From assembly GCF_001713375.1 (NCBI RefSeq), contig NZ_CP016449.1:620001-684000 (forward strand): DNA of 64,000 nucleotides, in the 5' to 3' direction. Origin of the DNA: Hydrogenophaga sp. RAC07 (GTDB lineage: Bacteria; Pseudomonadota; Gammaproteobacteria; Burkholderiales; Burkholderiaceae_C). This document shows positions 28,537 through 40,315 of the stretch, piece after piece. Under the pieces are notes generated by a model. That model was not told the DNA's origin. It saw only the letters and a program-made list of their open reading frames with translations, and made no database searches. How positions within the stretch are numbered: the first letter of the stretch is position 1; every line of letters starts with the position of its first letter. Made by a program: the position numbers and the translations under genes.

Positions 28537-29048
28537 AGGTCTGGTGGATGGGTTTGGGGGTGGCGCTGGTGGCCTGGAGCGTCAACGCGCAGGACGCACC
28601 ACGCCAGGACGAGGTCTACAGCGCGCGCGTGAGCCGCGTGTTCGACGGTGACACCGTGTGGGTGAAGCCGCTGGCCGGTGGCCCGTACCGCAAGCTGCGG
28701 CTGGAAGGCATCGACGCGCCGGAGATCTGCCAGAGCGGCGGCGAGACGTCGCGCGATCTGTTGGCACGGCGTGTGCTGAATCAGGTGGTGGAGGTGCGGG
28801 TTCGCGCCCAGGACGACTACGGACGCGGCGTGGCTCGCATCGTGCACCAGGGCGACGATGTCGCGGCCTGGCTGGTCGCCAACGGGCAAGCCTGGTCGTA
28901 CCGGTGGCGGCGCAGCCTTGGGCCGTTTGCTGATGAAGAGGCACTGGCTCGCAAGAGCAGGCGAGGAATCTTCAAGGACGCGGCAGCCGAATTGCCGCGC
29001 GACTTTCGCAAGCGCCACGGGCCGTGCCCGATGCCGCCGCGCGGCTGA
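28533..29048 (+). CDS. Secreted thermonuclease-family (SNase-like) protein
   Basis: A 171-residue SNase-fold protein. A Sec signal peptide is present (MKVWWMGLGVALVAWSVNAQ). Active-site segments are VFDGDTVWV, LRLEGIDAPE with the catalytic Arg/Glu region, and DDYGRGVARI. A C-terminal GIF..P motif follows, as in bacterial thermonucleases. It should cleave DNA or RNA in the periplasm or outside with Ca2+. The ATG overlaps the helicase stop, giving coupling with a cytoplasmic repair protein. That is odd because the usual fourth partner at this place is a calcineurin-like phosphoesterase, which I do not find. Confidence 0.88.
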   Translation: MKVWWMGLGVALVAWSVNAQDAPRQDEVYSARVSRVFDGDTVWVKPLAGGPYRKLRLEGIDAPEICQSGGETSRDLLARRVLNQVVEVRVRAQDDYGRGVARIVHQGDDVAAWLVANGQAWSYRWRRSLGPFADEEALARKSRRGIFKDAAAELPRDFRKRHGPCPMPPRG

Positions 29049-29063
29049 ACTGGTGCGCCTGAA

Positions 29064-29822
29064 TCAGTGCGGGATGCCGCACACCGTGCACTGCGGGTTT
29101 TGCGGCAGCGTGATCTCGTTGAAGGCGAGATCACGACCGTCCAGCATGAGCAGCTTGCCCGTGAGGCGCGAGCCCAGGCCGGTGAGCAGCTTCAAGGCTT
29201 CGGCCGCCTGCATGGTGCCCACGATGCCCACCAGTGGCGCGAACACGCCCATGGTCGCGCAGCGGGTTTCTTCGAGGTCGGCCGATTCGGGGAACACGCA
29301 GGCGTAGCAGGGGTTGCCGGGGCTGCGCGCGTCGAACACGCTGAGCTGCCCGTCCATGCGGATCGCCGCGCCCGAGACCAGCGGCTTGCGGTGCTTCACA
29401 CACGCGCGGTTGATGGCGTGGCGGGTGGCGAAGTTGTCGGTGCAGTCGAGCACCACGTCGGCCTGCGCGATGAGTTCACTGAGCAGGGCTTCGTCGGCGC
29501 GCTGCACGATCGGCGTGACGCGCACGTCCGGGTTGATCGCGGCGATGGCTTCCACGATGGATTCGGCCTTGGGATGGCCCACCCGCGCGAGGTTGTGCGC
29601 GATCTGGCGCTGCAGGTTGGTTTCGTCCACCACGTCGTGGTCCACCACGGTGATGTGGCCCACGCCGGCGCTGCCCATGTACAGCGCGACAGGAGAACCC
29701 AGGCCACCGGCGCCGATGATCAGCGCGTGCGAAGCCAGCAAGGCTTCCTGGCCTTCGACGCCGAGTTCGTTGAGCAGGATGTGGCGCGAGTAGCGCAGGA
29801 GCTGTGCGTCGTCCAAAAGCAT
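29064..29822 (-). CDS. moeB: Molybdopterin-synthase adenylyltransferase MoeB (ThiF/HesA family)
   Basis: A 252-residue E1-like enzyme that adenylates the C-terminus of the MoaD (or ThiS) sulfur carrier. Seen are QLLRYSRHILLNELGVEGQE at the start, the ATP loop IGAGGLGSPVALYMGSAGVG, DVVDETNLQRQI and DCTDNFATRH. Two zinc CxxC pairs are present (CYAC and CTVC at the very end). I use the ATG at 29822; a GTG one codon upstream is possible. The start directly abuts a 10-bp hairpin that separates it from ctpA. Molybdenum cofactor supply would also serve the formate dehydrogenase machinery implied at 57-61 kb. Confidence 0.9.
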   Translation of the reverse strand: MLLDDAQLLRYSRHILLNELGVEGQEALLASHALIIGAGGLGSPVALYMGSAGVGHITVVDHDVVDETNLQRQIAHNLARVGHPKAESIVEAIAAINPDVRVTPIVQRADEALLSELIAQADVVLDCTDNFATRHAINRACVKHRKPLVSGAAIRMDGQLSVFDARSPGNPCYACVFPESADLEETRCATMGVFAPLVGIVGTMQAAEALKLLTGLGSRLTGKLLMLDGRDLAFNEITLPQNPQCTVCGIPH

Positions 29823-29847
29823 CACAGCGGGCTGTCGGCCCGCTGTG
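29823..29847 (-). promoter_or_regulatory. Perfect hairpin between ctpA stop and moeB start
   Basis: On the minus strand, TGAGGA (ctpA stop plus a GAGGA ribosome-site core) is followed at once by CACAGCGGGC-CGACA-GCCCGCTGTG and then the ATG of moeB. The 10-bp stem is perfect. Without folding the ribosome site is 25 nt too far away; folding brings it next to the ATG. This could be a looped-out start, or a block on moeB translation. Confidence 0.6.
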
Positions 29848-29850
29848 TCC

Positions 29851-31344
29851 TCAGTTTTCTTTTTTCTCTTCGGTGCGCACTGTCTGGCTCTTGCTCACCA
29901 TGACCGGACGACCTTTGAGCTGGTTGATGGCCTGCGTGAGCTGGAAGTCCTTGTCGGTGCCGAATTCAGGCACCAGGCGCTGGCCCGGATTCTTGCGGGC
30001 CTCTTCTTCCAGCCGCTTGCGGGCGATTTCACGCTCTTCGCTGCGCGCCTGTTCGGCAGCGCGCGCGGCGTCCGTCATGGGTGCGACCGCCGCCTTGGGG
30101 TCCTTGCCGTTGGTCAGGCTGTTCTGCAGGTCGGCTTCGCGGGTGCGCAGCGCGGCAAACACATTGCCTTCCAGGGTCTCGTCCACCAGCACGTCGGGCA
30201 CGATGCCCTTGCCCTGGATGGAGGTGCCCATCGGCGTGTAGTAACGCGCCGTGGTCAGCTTCAAGCCAGTGTCCGGGCCGAGTGGACGCACCGTCTGCAC
30301 GGAGCCTTTGCCGAACGTCTGGCTGCCCAGGATGGTGGCGCGTTTGTGGTCTTGCAGGGCGCCGGCCACGATCTCGCTGGCCGAAGCCGAACCTTCGTTG
30401 ACGATCACCACCAGCGGTACGCGCTTGAGAGCACCCTTGGTGTTTTCGGTCAGGCGTTTGATCGGATCGTTGCCGCCGCGGCGCAGGTAGTGCTGCGGCA
30501 CCGCCTTGTAGATGAACTTGCTGTCCTCGAGCTGGCCGTTGGTGGACACCACCGTCACGTTTTCCGGCAGGAAGGCGGCCGACAAGGCCACGGCTGCGTC
30601 CAGCAGGCCGCCCGGATCGTTTCGCAGGTCCAGCACCAGGCCCTTGAGGTTGGGCTCGGCCTTGTAAAGGTCTTCCACCTTGCGGGCGAAGTCCTCGATG
30701 GTGCGTTCCTGGAACTGCGACACGCGCACCCAGGCGTAGCCCGGCTCGACCACGCGCGACTTCACGCTCTGCGTCTTGATCTCTTCGCGGGTGATGGTCA
30801 CCGGGAAGGTGCGGTCCTCGTCCTTGCGGAAGATGGTCAGCAGCACCTTGGTCCTGGGCTCACCGCGCATGAGCTTGACGGCGTCGTTGATCGACAGGCC
30901 CTTGACGTTGGTGTCGTCAATCTTGGTGATCAGGTCGTTGGTCTTGAGGCCGGCACGGAACGCGGGCGAGTCTTCGATGGGCGAAACCACCTTGACCAGG
31001 CCGTCTTCCATGGTGATTTCGATGCCCACACCGACGAAGCGGCCGCTGGTGCCCTCGCGAAATTCCTTGAACGACTTCTTGTCGAAGTACTGGGAATGCG
31101 GGTCCAGGCTGGCCACCATGCCGGTGATGGCTTCGTTGATCAGTTTTTTCTCGTCCACCGGCTCCACATAGTCGGTCTTGACCATGCCGAACACGGCGGC
31201 GAGCTGTTGCAACTCTTCGAGCGGCAAAGGCGCCAGCGTGCCGCGGGCCACCGCTTGCAGCTGCACCGTGGTCAGCGCACCGGCGACCGCACCAATGGCC
31301 ACCCAGCCTGCAATTTTCAGCTTGTGACTCACCTGTTTTGCCAT
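29851..31344 (-). CDS. ctpA: Carboxy-terminal processing protease CtpA (S41 family)
   Basis: A 497-residue periplasmic tail-specific protease. An N-terminal anchor covers about 11-33. The PDZ domain (about 100-180) has GVGIEI and SPAFRAGLKTNDLI. The catalytic core has LDLRNDPGG, the Ser nucleophile region NEGSASASEI (316-325) and the Lys in FGKGSVQ (K346). The last 60 residues are Glu/Lys/Arg-rich. Such proteases trim or degrade periplasmic proteins by their C-terminus. The ATG (MAKQVSHKLKIAGWVA) follows naturally; frames open upstream have no coding character. It lies between gpmA and moeB on one strand. Confidence 0.93.
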   Translation of the reverse strand: MAKQVSHKLKIAGWVAIGAVAGALTTVQLQAVARGTLAPLPLEELQQLAAVFGMVKTDYVEPVDEKKLINEAITGMVASLDPHSQYFDKKSFKEFREGTSGRFVGVGIEITMEDGLVKVVSPIEDSPAFRAGLKTNDLITKIDDTNVKGLSINDAVKLMRGEPRTKVLLTIFRKDEDRTFPVTITREEIKTQSVKSRVVEPGYAWVRVSQFQERTIEDFARKVEDLYKAEPNLKGLVLDLRNDPGGLLDAAVALSAAFLPENVTVVSTNGQLEDSKFIYKAVPQHYLRRGGNDPIKRLTENTKGALKRVPLVVIVNEGSASASEIVAGALQDHKRATILGSQTFGKGSVQTVRPLGPDTGLKLTTARYYTPMGTSIQGKGIVPDVLVDETLEGNVFAALRTREADLQNSLTNGKDPKAAVAPMTDAARAAEQARSEEREIARKRLEEEARKNPGQRLVPEFGTDKDFQLTQAINQLKGRPVMVSKSQTVRTEEKKEN

Positions 31345-31450
31345 TGAATTACCCCAGTAATGACGCCCATGCCGGACAACCCGGCGGCGAATCAATATAC
31401 ACCTATGAGCACGGGGAACCGGTTCGGTTCCCCAATCACCGGCCCCTTGT

Positions 31451-32194
31451 TCAGGCCTTGCCCTGGGCTGCCACCGCCGCGGCTGCGCGGGCCGCTGCCT
31501 CGGCGTCGCCCAGGTAGTAACTTTTGATCGGTTTGAGTTCGGCGTCCAGCTCGTAGACCAGCGGAATGCCGTTGGGGATGTTGAGGTTGACGATGTCGGT
31601 CTCGGAGATGCCGTCGAGGTATTTGACCAAGGCACGGATGCTGTTGCCGTGCGCAGCCACCACCACGCGTTTGCCGGCCTTGATGGCGGGCGCCATGGCC
31701 TCGTTCCAGAACGGCAGCACGCGGGCCACGGTGTCTTTCAGGCATTCGGTGAGCGGGATTTCCTCGGGCCTGAGGCGGTCGTAGCGGCGGTCGCCGCGCT
31801 CGCTGCGCGGGTCACCCACTTCCAGCGAAGGCGGTGGCGTGTCGTAGCTGCGGCGCCAGACCAGCACCTGGTCGTCACCGTATTTTTTGGCGGTGTCGGC
31901 CTTGTTCAGGCCCTGCAGGGCACCGTAGTGGCGCTCGTTCAGGCGCCAGCTGTGCACCACCGGCAACCAGGTGCGGTCCATTTCGTCGAGCACGTGCCAC
32001 AGGGTTCGCGTGGCGCGCTTGAGCACGCTGGTGTAGGCCAGGTCGAAGTCGTAACCCTCGGCTTTGAGAAGGCGACCGGCGGCCAATGCCTGGTTGAGTC
32101 CGGTGGGGGTGAGGTCCACATCGGTCCAGCCGGTGAAGCGGTTTTCCAGGTTCCAGGTGGATTCACCGTGGCGAATCAGGACGAGTTTGTACAT
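31451..32194 (-). CDS. gpmA: 2,3-bisphosphoglycerate-dependent phosphoglycerate mutase
   Basis: A 247-residue glycolytic enzyme that interconverts 3- and 2-phosphoglycerate. The phosphohistidine motif is [18 protein letters not shown] at the start, the second His is in [18 protein letters not shown], and [13 protein letters not shown] is a family marker. Length matches GpmA of other Gram-negatives. The C-terminus ends in a short Ala-rich tail. A GGGGAACC/GGTTCCCC hairpin lies 18-38 bp beyond its stop, between it and ctpA, with no T-tract. Confidence 0.96.
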   Translation of the reverse strand: MYKLVLIRHGESTWNLENRFTGWTDVDLTPTGLNQALAAGRLLKAEGYDFDLAYTSVLKRATRTLWHVLDEMDRTWLPVVHSWRLNERHYGALQGLNKADTAKKYGDDQVLVWRRSYDTPPPSLEVGDPRSERGDRRYDRLRPEEIPLTECLKDTVARVLPFWNEAMAPAIKAGKRVVVAAHGNSIRALVKYLDGISETDIVNLNIPNGIPLVYELDAELKPIKSYYLGDAEAAARAAAAVAAQGKA

Positions 32195-32310
32195 GGCAAG
32201 GGGGTGGCGTTGGAGGGGCGGGGCGGAGAAAAACAGGTGGGCCGCGAGGCAACTGCGGCACAGGGCAGCCCGCCATTCTAAAATCCCGGGCTTACTCGAA
32301 AGGTGTCCTC

Positions 32311-32721
32311 GTGAGTTTCTTCATCGATAACTGGATTTTGCTGGCCGTGGCGTTCTCGTCGGGCGCCATGCTGTTGTGGCCCACGGTTTCGGCCGGATCG
32401 CGCGCCGGCTCTCTGAACACGACGCAAGCCGTGCAACTGATGAACCGCGACAAGGCGGTGGTGGTGGACGTGAGCGAGCCGGCCGAATTCGCCGCCGGCC
32501 ACGTGATCGGTGCCAAAAACGTTCCGCTGGGCGAATTCGAGAGCAAACTGCCCGGCGCCGTGAAGAACAAGGCCACCCAGCTGATCCTGGTCTGCGCCAA
32601 CGGCTCCAGGGCCAACCGGGCCGTGGCCATGGCGAAAAAGCTGGGCTATGAAAACGCGCAATCCCTGACCGGTGGCATGGGCGCCTGGCGTGCCGCCAGT
32701 CTGCCGGTGCAAAAAGCCTGA
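32311..32721 (+). CDS. Membrane-anchored rhodanese-like protein
   Basis: A 136-residue protein. A GTG start gives an N-terminal membrane segment (about 5-25, [17 protein letters not shown]), then a single rhodanese domain. The active-site Cys is in [12 protein letters not shown], the usual CxxGxR loop, and the [20 protein letters not shown] segment is typical. It probably moves sulfane sulfur at the membrane. It is divergent from gpmA and 40 bp before grxC; the rhodanese-grxC-secB-gpsA order is widespread in betaproteobacteria. Confidence 0.9.
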   Translation: MSFFIDNWILLAVAFSSGAMLLWPTVSAGSRAGSLNTTQAVQLMNRDKAVVVDVSEPAEFAAGHVIGAKNVPLGEFESKLPGAVKNKATQLILVCANGSRANRAVAMAKKLGYENAQSLTGGMGAWRAASLPVQKA

Positions 32722-32761
32722 TCATTTCAGCTTCGTTTTTTTGCACCGACAGGAAGTTTGC

Positions 32762-33019
32762 ATGGCCAAAGTCAAGATGTTCACCAGCGCCTATTGCCCC
32801 TACTGCAGCTCCGCCAAGGCTCTGCTGCAAAGTCACGGCGTGGCCGACCTCGAAGAGGTGTTTGTGGACGGGCAGCCCGAGTTGCGCGCGCAGATGAAGG
32901 CCATCACCGGCCGCACCAGCGTTCCGCAGATCTTCATCGGCGAGCAGCACGTGGGTGGTTGCGACGACCTGCACGCGCTCGACGGGCGCGGTGGGCTGGT
33001 GCCCATGCTGCAGGCCTGA
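32762..33019 (+). CDS. grxC: Glutaredoxin 3
   Basis: An 85-residue glutaredoxin with the CPYC redox site (C12 and C15), the TSVPQIFIG cis-Pro segment and GGCDDLHAL for glutathione binding. It reduces disulfides in the cytoplasm with glutathione. It follows the rhodanese gene by 40 bp and precedes secB, with a terminator between. Confidence 0.96.
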   Translation: MAKVKMFTSAYCPYCSSAKALLQSHGVADLEEVFVDGQPELRAQMKAITGRTSVPQIFIGEQHVGGCDDLHALDGRGGLVPMLQA

Positions 33020-33062
33020 GTCACAGAGCCGCCTTGCCGGGCTGACATAATTCAGCCCAGTG

Positions 33063-33100
33063 CCCGCCGCGGGAACGCTCCCCCGGCGGGTTTGTTTTTT
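33063..33100 (+). terminator. Intrinsic terminator after grxC
   Basis: CCCGCCG (33063-33069) pairs with CGGCGGG (33084-33090), followed by TTTGTTTTTT. It is 43 bp beyond the grxC stop and 25 bp before secB, so secB either has its own promoter inside this gap or depends on readthrough. Confidence 0.8.
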
Positions 33101-33124
33101 CAACGCATTCTTCGAGACAACACC

Positions 33125-33583
33125 ATGGCAGAAAACCAGGAACCCACCTTCCAGATCCAGCGCGTCTACCTCAAGGAAGCGTCGCTCGAACAACCCAATT
33201 CGCCCGCGATCCTGCTCGAGCAGGAACAGCCCACAGTGGACATCCAGCTCGGCGTGGAAGCCAGCCCGGCCGCCGACGGCGTGTTCGAGGTCTGCGTGAC
33301 CGCCACGGTGACGACCAAGATCAAGGACAAGACCGTGTTCCTGGTCGAAGCCAAGCAGGCCGGCATCTTCGAGATCCGCAACCTGCCGCAGGAGCAGATG
33401 GGTCCGATCATGGGCATCGCTTGCCCGCAGATCGTGTACCCCTACCTGCGCAGCAACGTGGCCGACATCATCCAGCGCGGCGGTTTCCCGCCTGTGCACC
33501 TGGCCGAGATCAACTTCCAGGCCATGTACGAGCAGCAGCAGGCACAAGCCGCTGCCGACGCACCCCGCATCGTCACGCAATAA
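33125..33583 (+). CDS. secB: Protein-export chaperone SecB
   Basis: A 152-residue chaperone that keeps preproteins unfolded and hands them to SecA. Family segments are [19 protein letters not shown] near the start, [42 protein letters not shown] and [17 protein letters not shown]. The C-terminal tail is short and acidic to polar. The start [10 protein letters not shown] is the usual one. gpsA starts 22 bp downstream of the stop. Confidence 0.97.
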   Translation: MAENQEPTFQIQRVYLKEASLEQPNSPAILLEQEQPTVDIQLGVEASPAADGVFEVCVTATVTTKIKDKTVFLVEAKQAGIFEIRNLPQEQMGPIMGIACPQIVYPYLRSNVADIIQRGGFPPVHLAEINFQAMYEQQQAQAAADAPRIVTQ

Positions 33584-33605
33584 GGCCTTGCCCGGCACCG
33601 GCCCG

Positions 33606-34622
33606 ATGAACATCGTCGTGCTCGGCGCGGGTGCCTGGGGCACTGCGCTGGCCATCAGTGCGGCCCGCCTGGCGCAAGCGGATCGGCGTGTCACCTTGTG
33701 GGCACGCGATGCGCAGCAAGCCGCCGACCTTCAGCAGCACCGGGAAAACCGCCGTTACCTGAGTGGGGTGACGGTGCCGGCTGCGGTGCAGGTCACCACC
33801 GGGGCGCTGCACAGCGGCTCGACTGTGCTCGATGGCGCCGACCTCGTGATCGTTGCGACGCCCATGGCTGGCCTGCGCGACATGTTGACGCTGTTGGCAG
33901 AGCAGCGAGCGCCCGTGGCGTGGCTGTGCAAGGGTTTTGAAGCCCCCACCACGCAGACCACCGGCTTGCTGGGCCACGAAGTGCGGGCGCAGGTGGCGCC
34001 CGAGCTGCTGGCCGGCGTGTTGAGTGGTCCAAGCTTCGCGCTGGAGGTGGCCCGAGGCCAACCCACCGCGCTGGTGGCAGCCAGCGAACATGCTTCCGTG
34101 CGCGACACGCTGGTGGCCGCGTTCCACAGCCCCACGCTGCGCGTGTATGCCAACGACGACATCGTGGGCGTGGAGGTGGGCGGTGCGGTGAAGAATGTGT
34201 TGGCCATCGCCACCGGCCTGTGCGATGGCCTGGGGCTGGGCATGAACGCGCGTGCGGCGCTCATCACCCGCGGCCTGGCCGAAATGACGCGCCTGGGCCT
34301 GGCCTTGGGCGCCAAGGCCGAAACCTTCATGGGCCTCTCGGGACTGGGGGATCTCGTGCTCACCGCCACCGGAGACCTCTCGCGCAACCGCAAGGTGGGC
34401 CAGTTGCTCGCGCAGGGCATGAACCTGCAGCAGGCGGTGGATTCGCTCGGCCACGTGGCCGAAGGTGTCTACAGCGCGCGCACGGTGGCGCAGCGCGCCC
34501 GTTCACTGGGGGTGGACATGCCGATCACCGATGCGGTGGTGGCCTTGCTGGACGGTGGCCTGCAGCCCGCGCAGGCGGTGGCCCTGCTCATGGGGCGGGA
34601 CCCCAAGGACGAACTGCTCTGA
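33606..34622 (+). CDS. gpsA: NAD(P)-dependent glycerol-3-phosphate dehydrogenase
   Basis: A 338-residue enzyme making sn-glycerol-3-phosphate from dihydroxyacetone phosphate for phospholipids. The dinucleotide loop GAGAWG is at 7-12; the catalytic Lys lies in [19 protein letters not shown], and [16 protein letters not shown] is typical. It follows secB closely, as in many proteobacteria. It meets the DUF1272 gene tail to tail with no spacer base. Confidence 0.97.
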   Translation: MNIVVLGAGAWGTALAISAARLAQADRRVTLWARDAQQAADLQQHRENRRYLSGVTVPAAVQVTTGALHSGSTVLDGADLVIVATPMAGLRDMLTLLAEQRAPVAWLCKGFEAPTTQTTGLLGHEVRAQVAPELLAGVLSGPSFALEVARGQPTALVAASEHASVRDTLVAAFHSPTLRVYANDDIVGVEVGGAVKNVLAIATGLCDGLGLGMNARAALITRGLAEMTRLGLALGAKAETFMGLSGLGDLVLTATGDLSRNRKVGQLLAQGMNLQQAVDSLGHVAEGVYSARTVAQRARSLGVDMPITDAVVALLDGGLQPAQAVALLMGRDPKDELL

Positions 34623-34868
34623 TCAAGCGGGCGTGCAACCCGCCGGGTTGAACACCCGCTCGGTCGACGCCGGGTTGCGCGCCAGCGCCGCTGCGGGTCG
34701 CCGTGGTCGGCGCACCAGCTCTCCACGGCAGTTGGGGCAGGTGTTGTTCAACTTGCTTTCCGCACAGTCGCTGCAGAAGGTGCATTCGAAGGTGCAGATT
34801 CGCGCGTCCAGCGATTCGTTGGGCAGGTCGCGGTTGCAGCATTCGCAGTTGGGACGCAGCTGGAGCAC
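34623..34868 (-). CDS. DUF1272 zinc-binding small protein
   Basis: An 81-residue protein. Its first 50 residues carry the DUF1272 cysteine pattern: CECCNRDLP, CTFECTFCSDC and CPNCRGELVRRP, with nine Cys that suggest one or two structural zinc sites. The remaining 30 residues are basic and variable. Function is unknown. It follows panC on the same strand with a 17-bp gap and is convergent with gpsA. Confidence 0.85.
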   Translation of the reverse strand: MLQLRPNCECCNRDLPNESLDARICTFECTFCSDCAESKLNNTCPNCRGELVRRPRRPAAALARNPASTERVFNPAGCTPA

Positions 34869-34885
34869 GGCGAGACCTCCGGTGA

Positions 34886-36627
<1,742 letters not shown>

Positions 36628-36670
36628 GCGTGGGTCCCGCGTGTTTCAGGGGTGGGTGAGAATGCGGGAC

Positions 36671-36676
36671 TATAGA
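36671..36676 (+). promoter_or_regulatory. Candidate -10 element (TATAGA) before nadC
   Basis: TATAGA in the 72-bp panB/nadC divergent gap would start a transcript about 17 bp before the nadC ATG. No good -35 hexamer is at the usual spacing. Weak, based on position and base pattern. Confidence 0.3.
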
Positions 36677-36699
36677 CCATCCCGGTATGCTTGCGGCCC

Positions 36700-37563
36700 A
36701 TGAAACACCTCTCTGAATTCACCCTTGTCGACCTGCAGAAAGTGGCCAGTTGCGATGTGGCGCTGGCGTTGGCGGAAGACGTGGGCGCGGGCGATCTGAC
36801 CGCCGCGCTCGTGAACGCCGACCAGGCGGCGCGAGCACGCATCGTGGCGCGCGAGTCGGCGGTGATCTGCGGCACGCCATGGGTCGAGGCGGCGGTGCGG
36901 GAGCTCGATCCGCAGGCCCGGCTGACCTGGCATGTGGGCGAAGGCCAGCGCTGCGCGGTCGACCAGACCGTGCTCACCATCGAAGGCCGTGCGCAGGCGT
37001 TGCTCACAGCCGAACGCACGGCGCTCAATTTCCTGCAACTGCTCTCGGCCGTGGCCACCAAGACCGCGGTGTTTGTGGAAGCGGTGGCCGGCACGCGCGC
37101 GCAGATCGTGGACACGCGAAAGACCTTGCCGGGGCTGCGGCTGGCGCAGAAATACGCGGTGACCACCGGCGGCGGAGTGAATCACCGCATCGGACTGTAT
37201 GACGCGGTGCTGATCAAGGAGAACCACATTGCCGCGGCCGGTGGCGTGGCCCAGGTGCTGCAGCGCGTGCGCGATACCGCCCCCCAGGCGCGCTTTGTCG
37301 AGATTGAAGTGGAGACCCTGGCCCAGCTCGACGAGGCCCTGGCCTGTGGTGCCACCATGGTCTTGCTGGACAACATGGACATCCCCACCTTGCAGGAAGC
37401 GGTCAAACGCAATGCCGGCCGCGCGGTGCTGGAAATTTCAGGCGGCGTGAACCTGCAGACCGTGCGTGCACTGGCCGAGACCGGCGTGGACCGCATCTCC
37501 ATCGGGGCCCTCACCAAAGACGTGAAAGCCATCGATTTCTCCATGCGATTCGAGGCCCTTTGA
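36700..37563 (+). CDS. nadC: Nicotinate-nucleotide pyrophosphorylase (carboxylating)
   Basis: A 287-residue quinolinate phosphoribosyltransferase. [34 protein letters not shown] segments, [17 protein letters not shown] and [20 protein letters not shown] are the catalytic signatures. The ATG at 36700 gives MKHLSEFTL; an in-frame TTG nine bases earlier is weaker. It is 19 bp before nadA, so the two form a de novo NAD operon facing nadB. Confidence 0.96.
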   Translation: MKHLSEFTLVDLQKVASCDVALALAEDVGAGDLTAALVNADQAARARIVARESAVICGTPWVEAAVRELDPQARLTWHVGEGQRCAVDQTVLTIEGRAQALLTAERTALNFLQLLSAVATKTAVFVEAVAGTRAQIVDTRKTLPGLRLAQKYAVTTGGGVNHRIGLYDAVLIKENHIAAAGGVAQVLQRVRDTAPQARFVEIEVETLAQLDEALACGATMVLLDNMDIPTLQEAVKRNAGRAVLEISGGVNLQTVRALAETGVDRISIGALTKDVKAIDFSMRFEAL

Positions 37564-37582
37564 GGCCGCGACAAGGACACTC

Positions 37583-38689
37583 ATGAACACCGAAGCCACC
37601 GTCATCGACGTCGAATACGAACAACCCGCCTGCCCCACGCAGCACGCCTGGGCGCGTGTGCCGGTGGAGCCTGGTCCCAAACAGCGCGCGGAGTTGAAGG
37701 ACAAGATCCGCCGCCTGCTGAAGGAACGCAACGCGGTGATGGTGTCGCACTACTACGTGCACCCTGATCTGCAGGACCTGGCCATCGAGACCGGCGGCAT
37801 CGTGAGCGACTCGCTGGAGATGGCGCGCTTCGGCCGCGACCACGCAGCGCAGACACTGATCGTCTCGGGCGTGCGCTTCATGGGTGAGACCGCGAAGATC
37901 CTGAGCCCCGAAAAAACCGTGCTCATGCCGGACCTGGATGCGAACTGCTCGCTCGACCTGGGCTGTCCCATCGACGAGTTCAGCGCCTTCTGCGATGCGC
38001 ACCCCGACCGCACGGTGGTGGTGTATGCCAACACCAGCGCGGCGGTGAAGGCGCGTTCGGACTGGCTGGTCACGTCGAGCTGTGCGCTGGACATCGTCAG
38101 CGCACTCAAGGACAAGGGCCACAAGATCCTGTGGGCGCCCGACAAGCACCTGGGCGGCTACATCCAGCGCGAGACTGGCGCGGACATGGTGATGTGGGGC
38201 GGCGCCTGCATCGTGCACGACGAGTTCAAGGCCTTCGAGCTGCAGGCGCTGATGAAGGAACACCCGCAGGCCAAGGTGCTGGTGCACCCGGAGAGCCCGG
38301 CCGACGTGATCGCGCTGGCCGACTCGGTGGGTTCGACCTCGGCCATCCTGCGCGCGGCGCGCGAGATGGACGCGCCGGAGTTCATCGTGGCCACCGACAA
38401 CGGCATGATGCACATGCTGCGCCAGCAGAACCCGGGCAAGGTGTTCATCGAAGCGCCGACCGCCGGCAACAGCGCCACCTGCAAGAGCTGCGCGCACTGC
38501 CCCTGGATGGCGATGAACGGCCTGGCGGGTGTGGCTCAGATTCTGGAGAAGGGCCTCAACGAGATCCACGTCGACCCGGCGCTGATCCCCCGGGCGCGCT
38601 TGCCGATTGATCGCATGCTGGCGTTCACCGGTGCGCAGCGCAGCGGTCAGAACCCCGGTGCGCTGGTGCCCAACATCGGCGCTGCCTGA
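37583..38689 (+). CDS. nadA: Quinolinate synthase
   Basis: A 368-residue 4Fe-4S enzyme that condenses iminoaspartate with dihydroxyacetone phosphate. Cluster cysteines are expected in [21 protein letters not shown] and [28 protein letters not shown] near residue 50 and HPESPADV are typical. The first 30 residues are an extension found in beta-proteobacterial members. It ends six bases from the nadB stop (convergent). Confidence 0.96.
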   Translation: MNTEATVIDVEYEQPACPTQHAWARVPVEPGPKQRAELKDKIRRLLKERNAVMVSHYYVHPDLQDLAIETGGIVSDSLEMARFGRDHAAQTLIVSGVRFMGETAKILSPEKTVLMPDLDANCSLDLGCPIDEFSAFCDAHPDRTVVVYANTSAAVKARSDWLVTSSCALDIVSALKDKGHKILWAPDKHLGGYIQRETGADMVMWGGACIVHDEFKAFELQALMKEHPQAKVLVHPESPADVIALADSVGSTSAILRAAREMDAPEFIVATDNGMMHMLRQQNPGKVFIEAPTAGNSATCKSCAHCPWMAMNGLAGVAQILEKGLNEIHVDPALIPRARLPIDRMLAFTGAQRSGQNPGALVPNIGAA

Positions 38690-38695
38690 GCGCGT

Positions 38696-40303
38696 TCAGC
38701 GCGCTGGCGGCACGAGGATGGTCGGTTTCGCCACCGGCAACATGTCCGGGTAATCGCGGCTGAAGTGCAGGCCGCGGCTCTCGTGCCGCAGCATGGCCGA
38801 CATCACGATCAGGTCGGCCACCTGCACCAGGTTGCGCAGTTCCAGCAGGTCGCGCGTGACGTGGAACTGCGAATAGAACTCGTGGATTTCCGACTGCAGC
38901 AGCGAGATGCGGTGGGCCGCACGTTCCAGGCGTTTGTTGGTGCGAACGATGCCCACGTAGTCCCACATGAAGCGGCGCAGTTCGTCCCAGTTGTGCGAGA
39001 TCACCACCTGCTCGTCGGCGTCGGTCACGCGGCTGTCGTCCCACAGCGGCATGGCGGGGGTGTCCACCACGGCCACGGAACGGATGGCGTTCACCGCACC
39101 CTGGGCAAACACCATGCACTCCACCAGCGAGTTGCTGGCCAGGCGGTTGGCGCCGTGCAGACCGGTGCAGGTGGTTTCACCCACCGCGTACAGACCGGCG
39201 ATGTCGGTGCGGCCACCGAGGTCGGTCACGATGCCGCCACAGGTGTAGTGCGCGGCCGGCACCACGGGGATCGGCTCTTTCGTGATGTCGATACCCAGCT
39301 CGGCGCAGCGCGCCAGGATGTTGGGAAAGTGCTCGTGCAGAAACTCGGAAGGCTGATGGGAGATGTCGAGGTACACGCAGTCCAGGCCGTGCTTTTTCAT
39401 CTCGAAGTCGATCGCGCGCGCCACCACGTCGCGCGGCGCCAGTTCGGCGCGTGGGTCGTGGTCGGGCATGAAACGGTGGCTGCCCAGGTGCGGCGGCAGC
39501 TTGAGCAGGCCGCCTTCGCCGCGCACGGCCTCGGTGATCAGGTAGCTCTTGGCGTGCGGGTGGTACAGGCAGGTCGGGTGGAACTGGATGAACTCCATGT
39601 TGCCGACCTGGCAACCCGCGCGCCAGCCCGCGGCGATGCCGTCGCCGGTGGCGGTGTCGGGGTTGGTGGTGTAGAGGTAGACCTTGCCCGCACCGCCCGT
39701 GGCCAGCACGGTGTGGGCGGCGCTGAAGGTCACCACCTCGTCGCGCACGGTGTCCAGCACGTAGGCGCCAAAGCAGCGCTCGGCCACCTGACGGGCCGGG
39801 TCGTGGCCGGTCAGCTTGCGGTCGGTGATCAGGTCCACCAGCATGTGGTGCTCGAAGACTTTGATGGCCGGCGTGTTGCGCACGCGCTCGATGAGCGTGG
39901 CCTGCACCGCCGCGCCGGTGGCGTCGGCCGCGTGCACGATGCGCCGGTGGCTGTGGCCGCCTTCGCGCGTGAGGTGCAGTTCGCCGTGTTCCAGTGAAAA
40001 AGGCACGCCGAGTTCCTGCAGCCAGGCGATGGCCGCGGGTGCGTTTTCCACCGTGAACTGCGTGGCTTCCAGGTCGCACAGACCGGCGCCGGCCACCAGG
40101 GTGTCGTCCACATGCGAGGCCAGGCTGTCGCCCTCGGCCAGCACCGCCGCAATGCCGCCCTGCGCCCAGTTGCTCGAACCATCGAGCAGGGCGCGCTTGG
40201 TGACCACGGCCACGCGGTGGGTGGTGGACAGGTGCAGCGCCGCGGTCAGACCGGCCAGGCCGCTGCCGATGATGAGGACGTCGAAGCGGTGAAGGTCGGT
40301 CAT
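38696..40303 (-). CDS. nadB: L-aspartate oxidase
   Basis: A 535-residue flavoenzyme giving iminoaspartate for NadA. The FAD loop is [15 protein letters not shown] at 10-24. [30 protein letters not shown] (catalytic Arg region), [19 protein letters not shown] and [16 protein letters not shown] are family marks. It is transcribed toward nadA; with nadC it completes the route from aspartate to NaMN in one place. Confidence 0.96.
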   Translation of the reverse strand: MTDLHRFDVLIIGSGLAGLTAALHLSTTHRVAVVTKRALLDGSSNWAQGGIAAVLAEGDSLASHVDDTLVAGAGLCDLEATQFTVENAPAAIAWLQELGVPFSLEHGELHLTREGGHSHRRIVHAADATGAAVQATLIERVRNTPAIKVFEHHMLVDLITDRKLTGHDPARQVAERCFGAYVLDTVRDEVVTFSAAHTVLATGGAGKVYLYTTNPDTATGDGIAAGWRAGCQVGNMEFIQFHPTCLYHPHAKSYLITEAVRGEGGLLKLPPHLGSHRFMPDHDPRAELAPRDVVARAIDFEMKKHGLDCVYLDISHQPSEFLHEHFPNILARCAELGIDITKEPIPVVPAAHYTCGGIVTDLGGRTDIAGLYAVGETTCTGLHGANRLASNSLVECMVFAQGAVNAIRSVAVVDTPAMPLWDDSRVTDADEQVVISHNWDELRRFMWDYVGIVRTNKRLERAAHRISLLQSEIHEFYSQFHVTRDLLELRNLVQVADLIVMSAMLRHESRGLHFSRDYPDMLPVAKPTILVPPAR

Positions 40304-40315
40304 GTGTGGAAAGAA

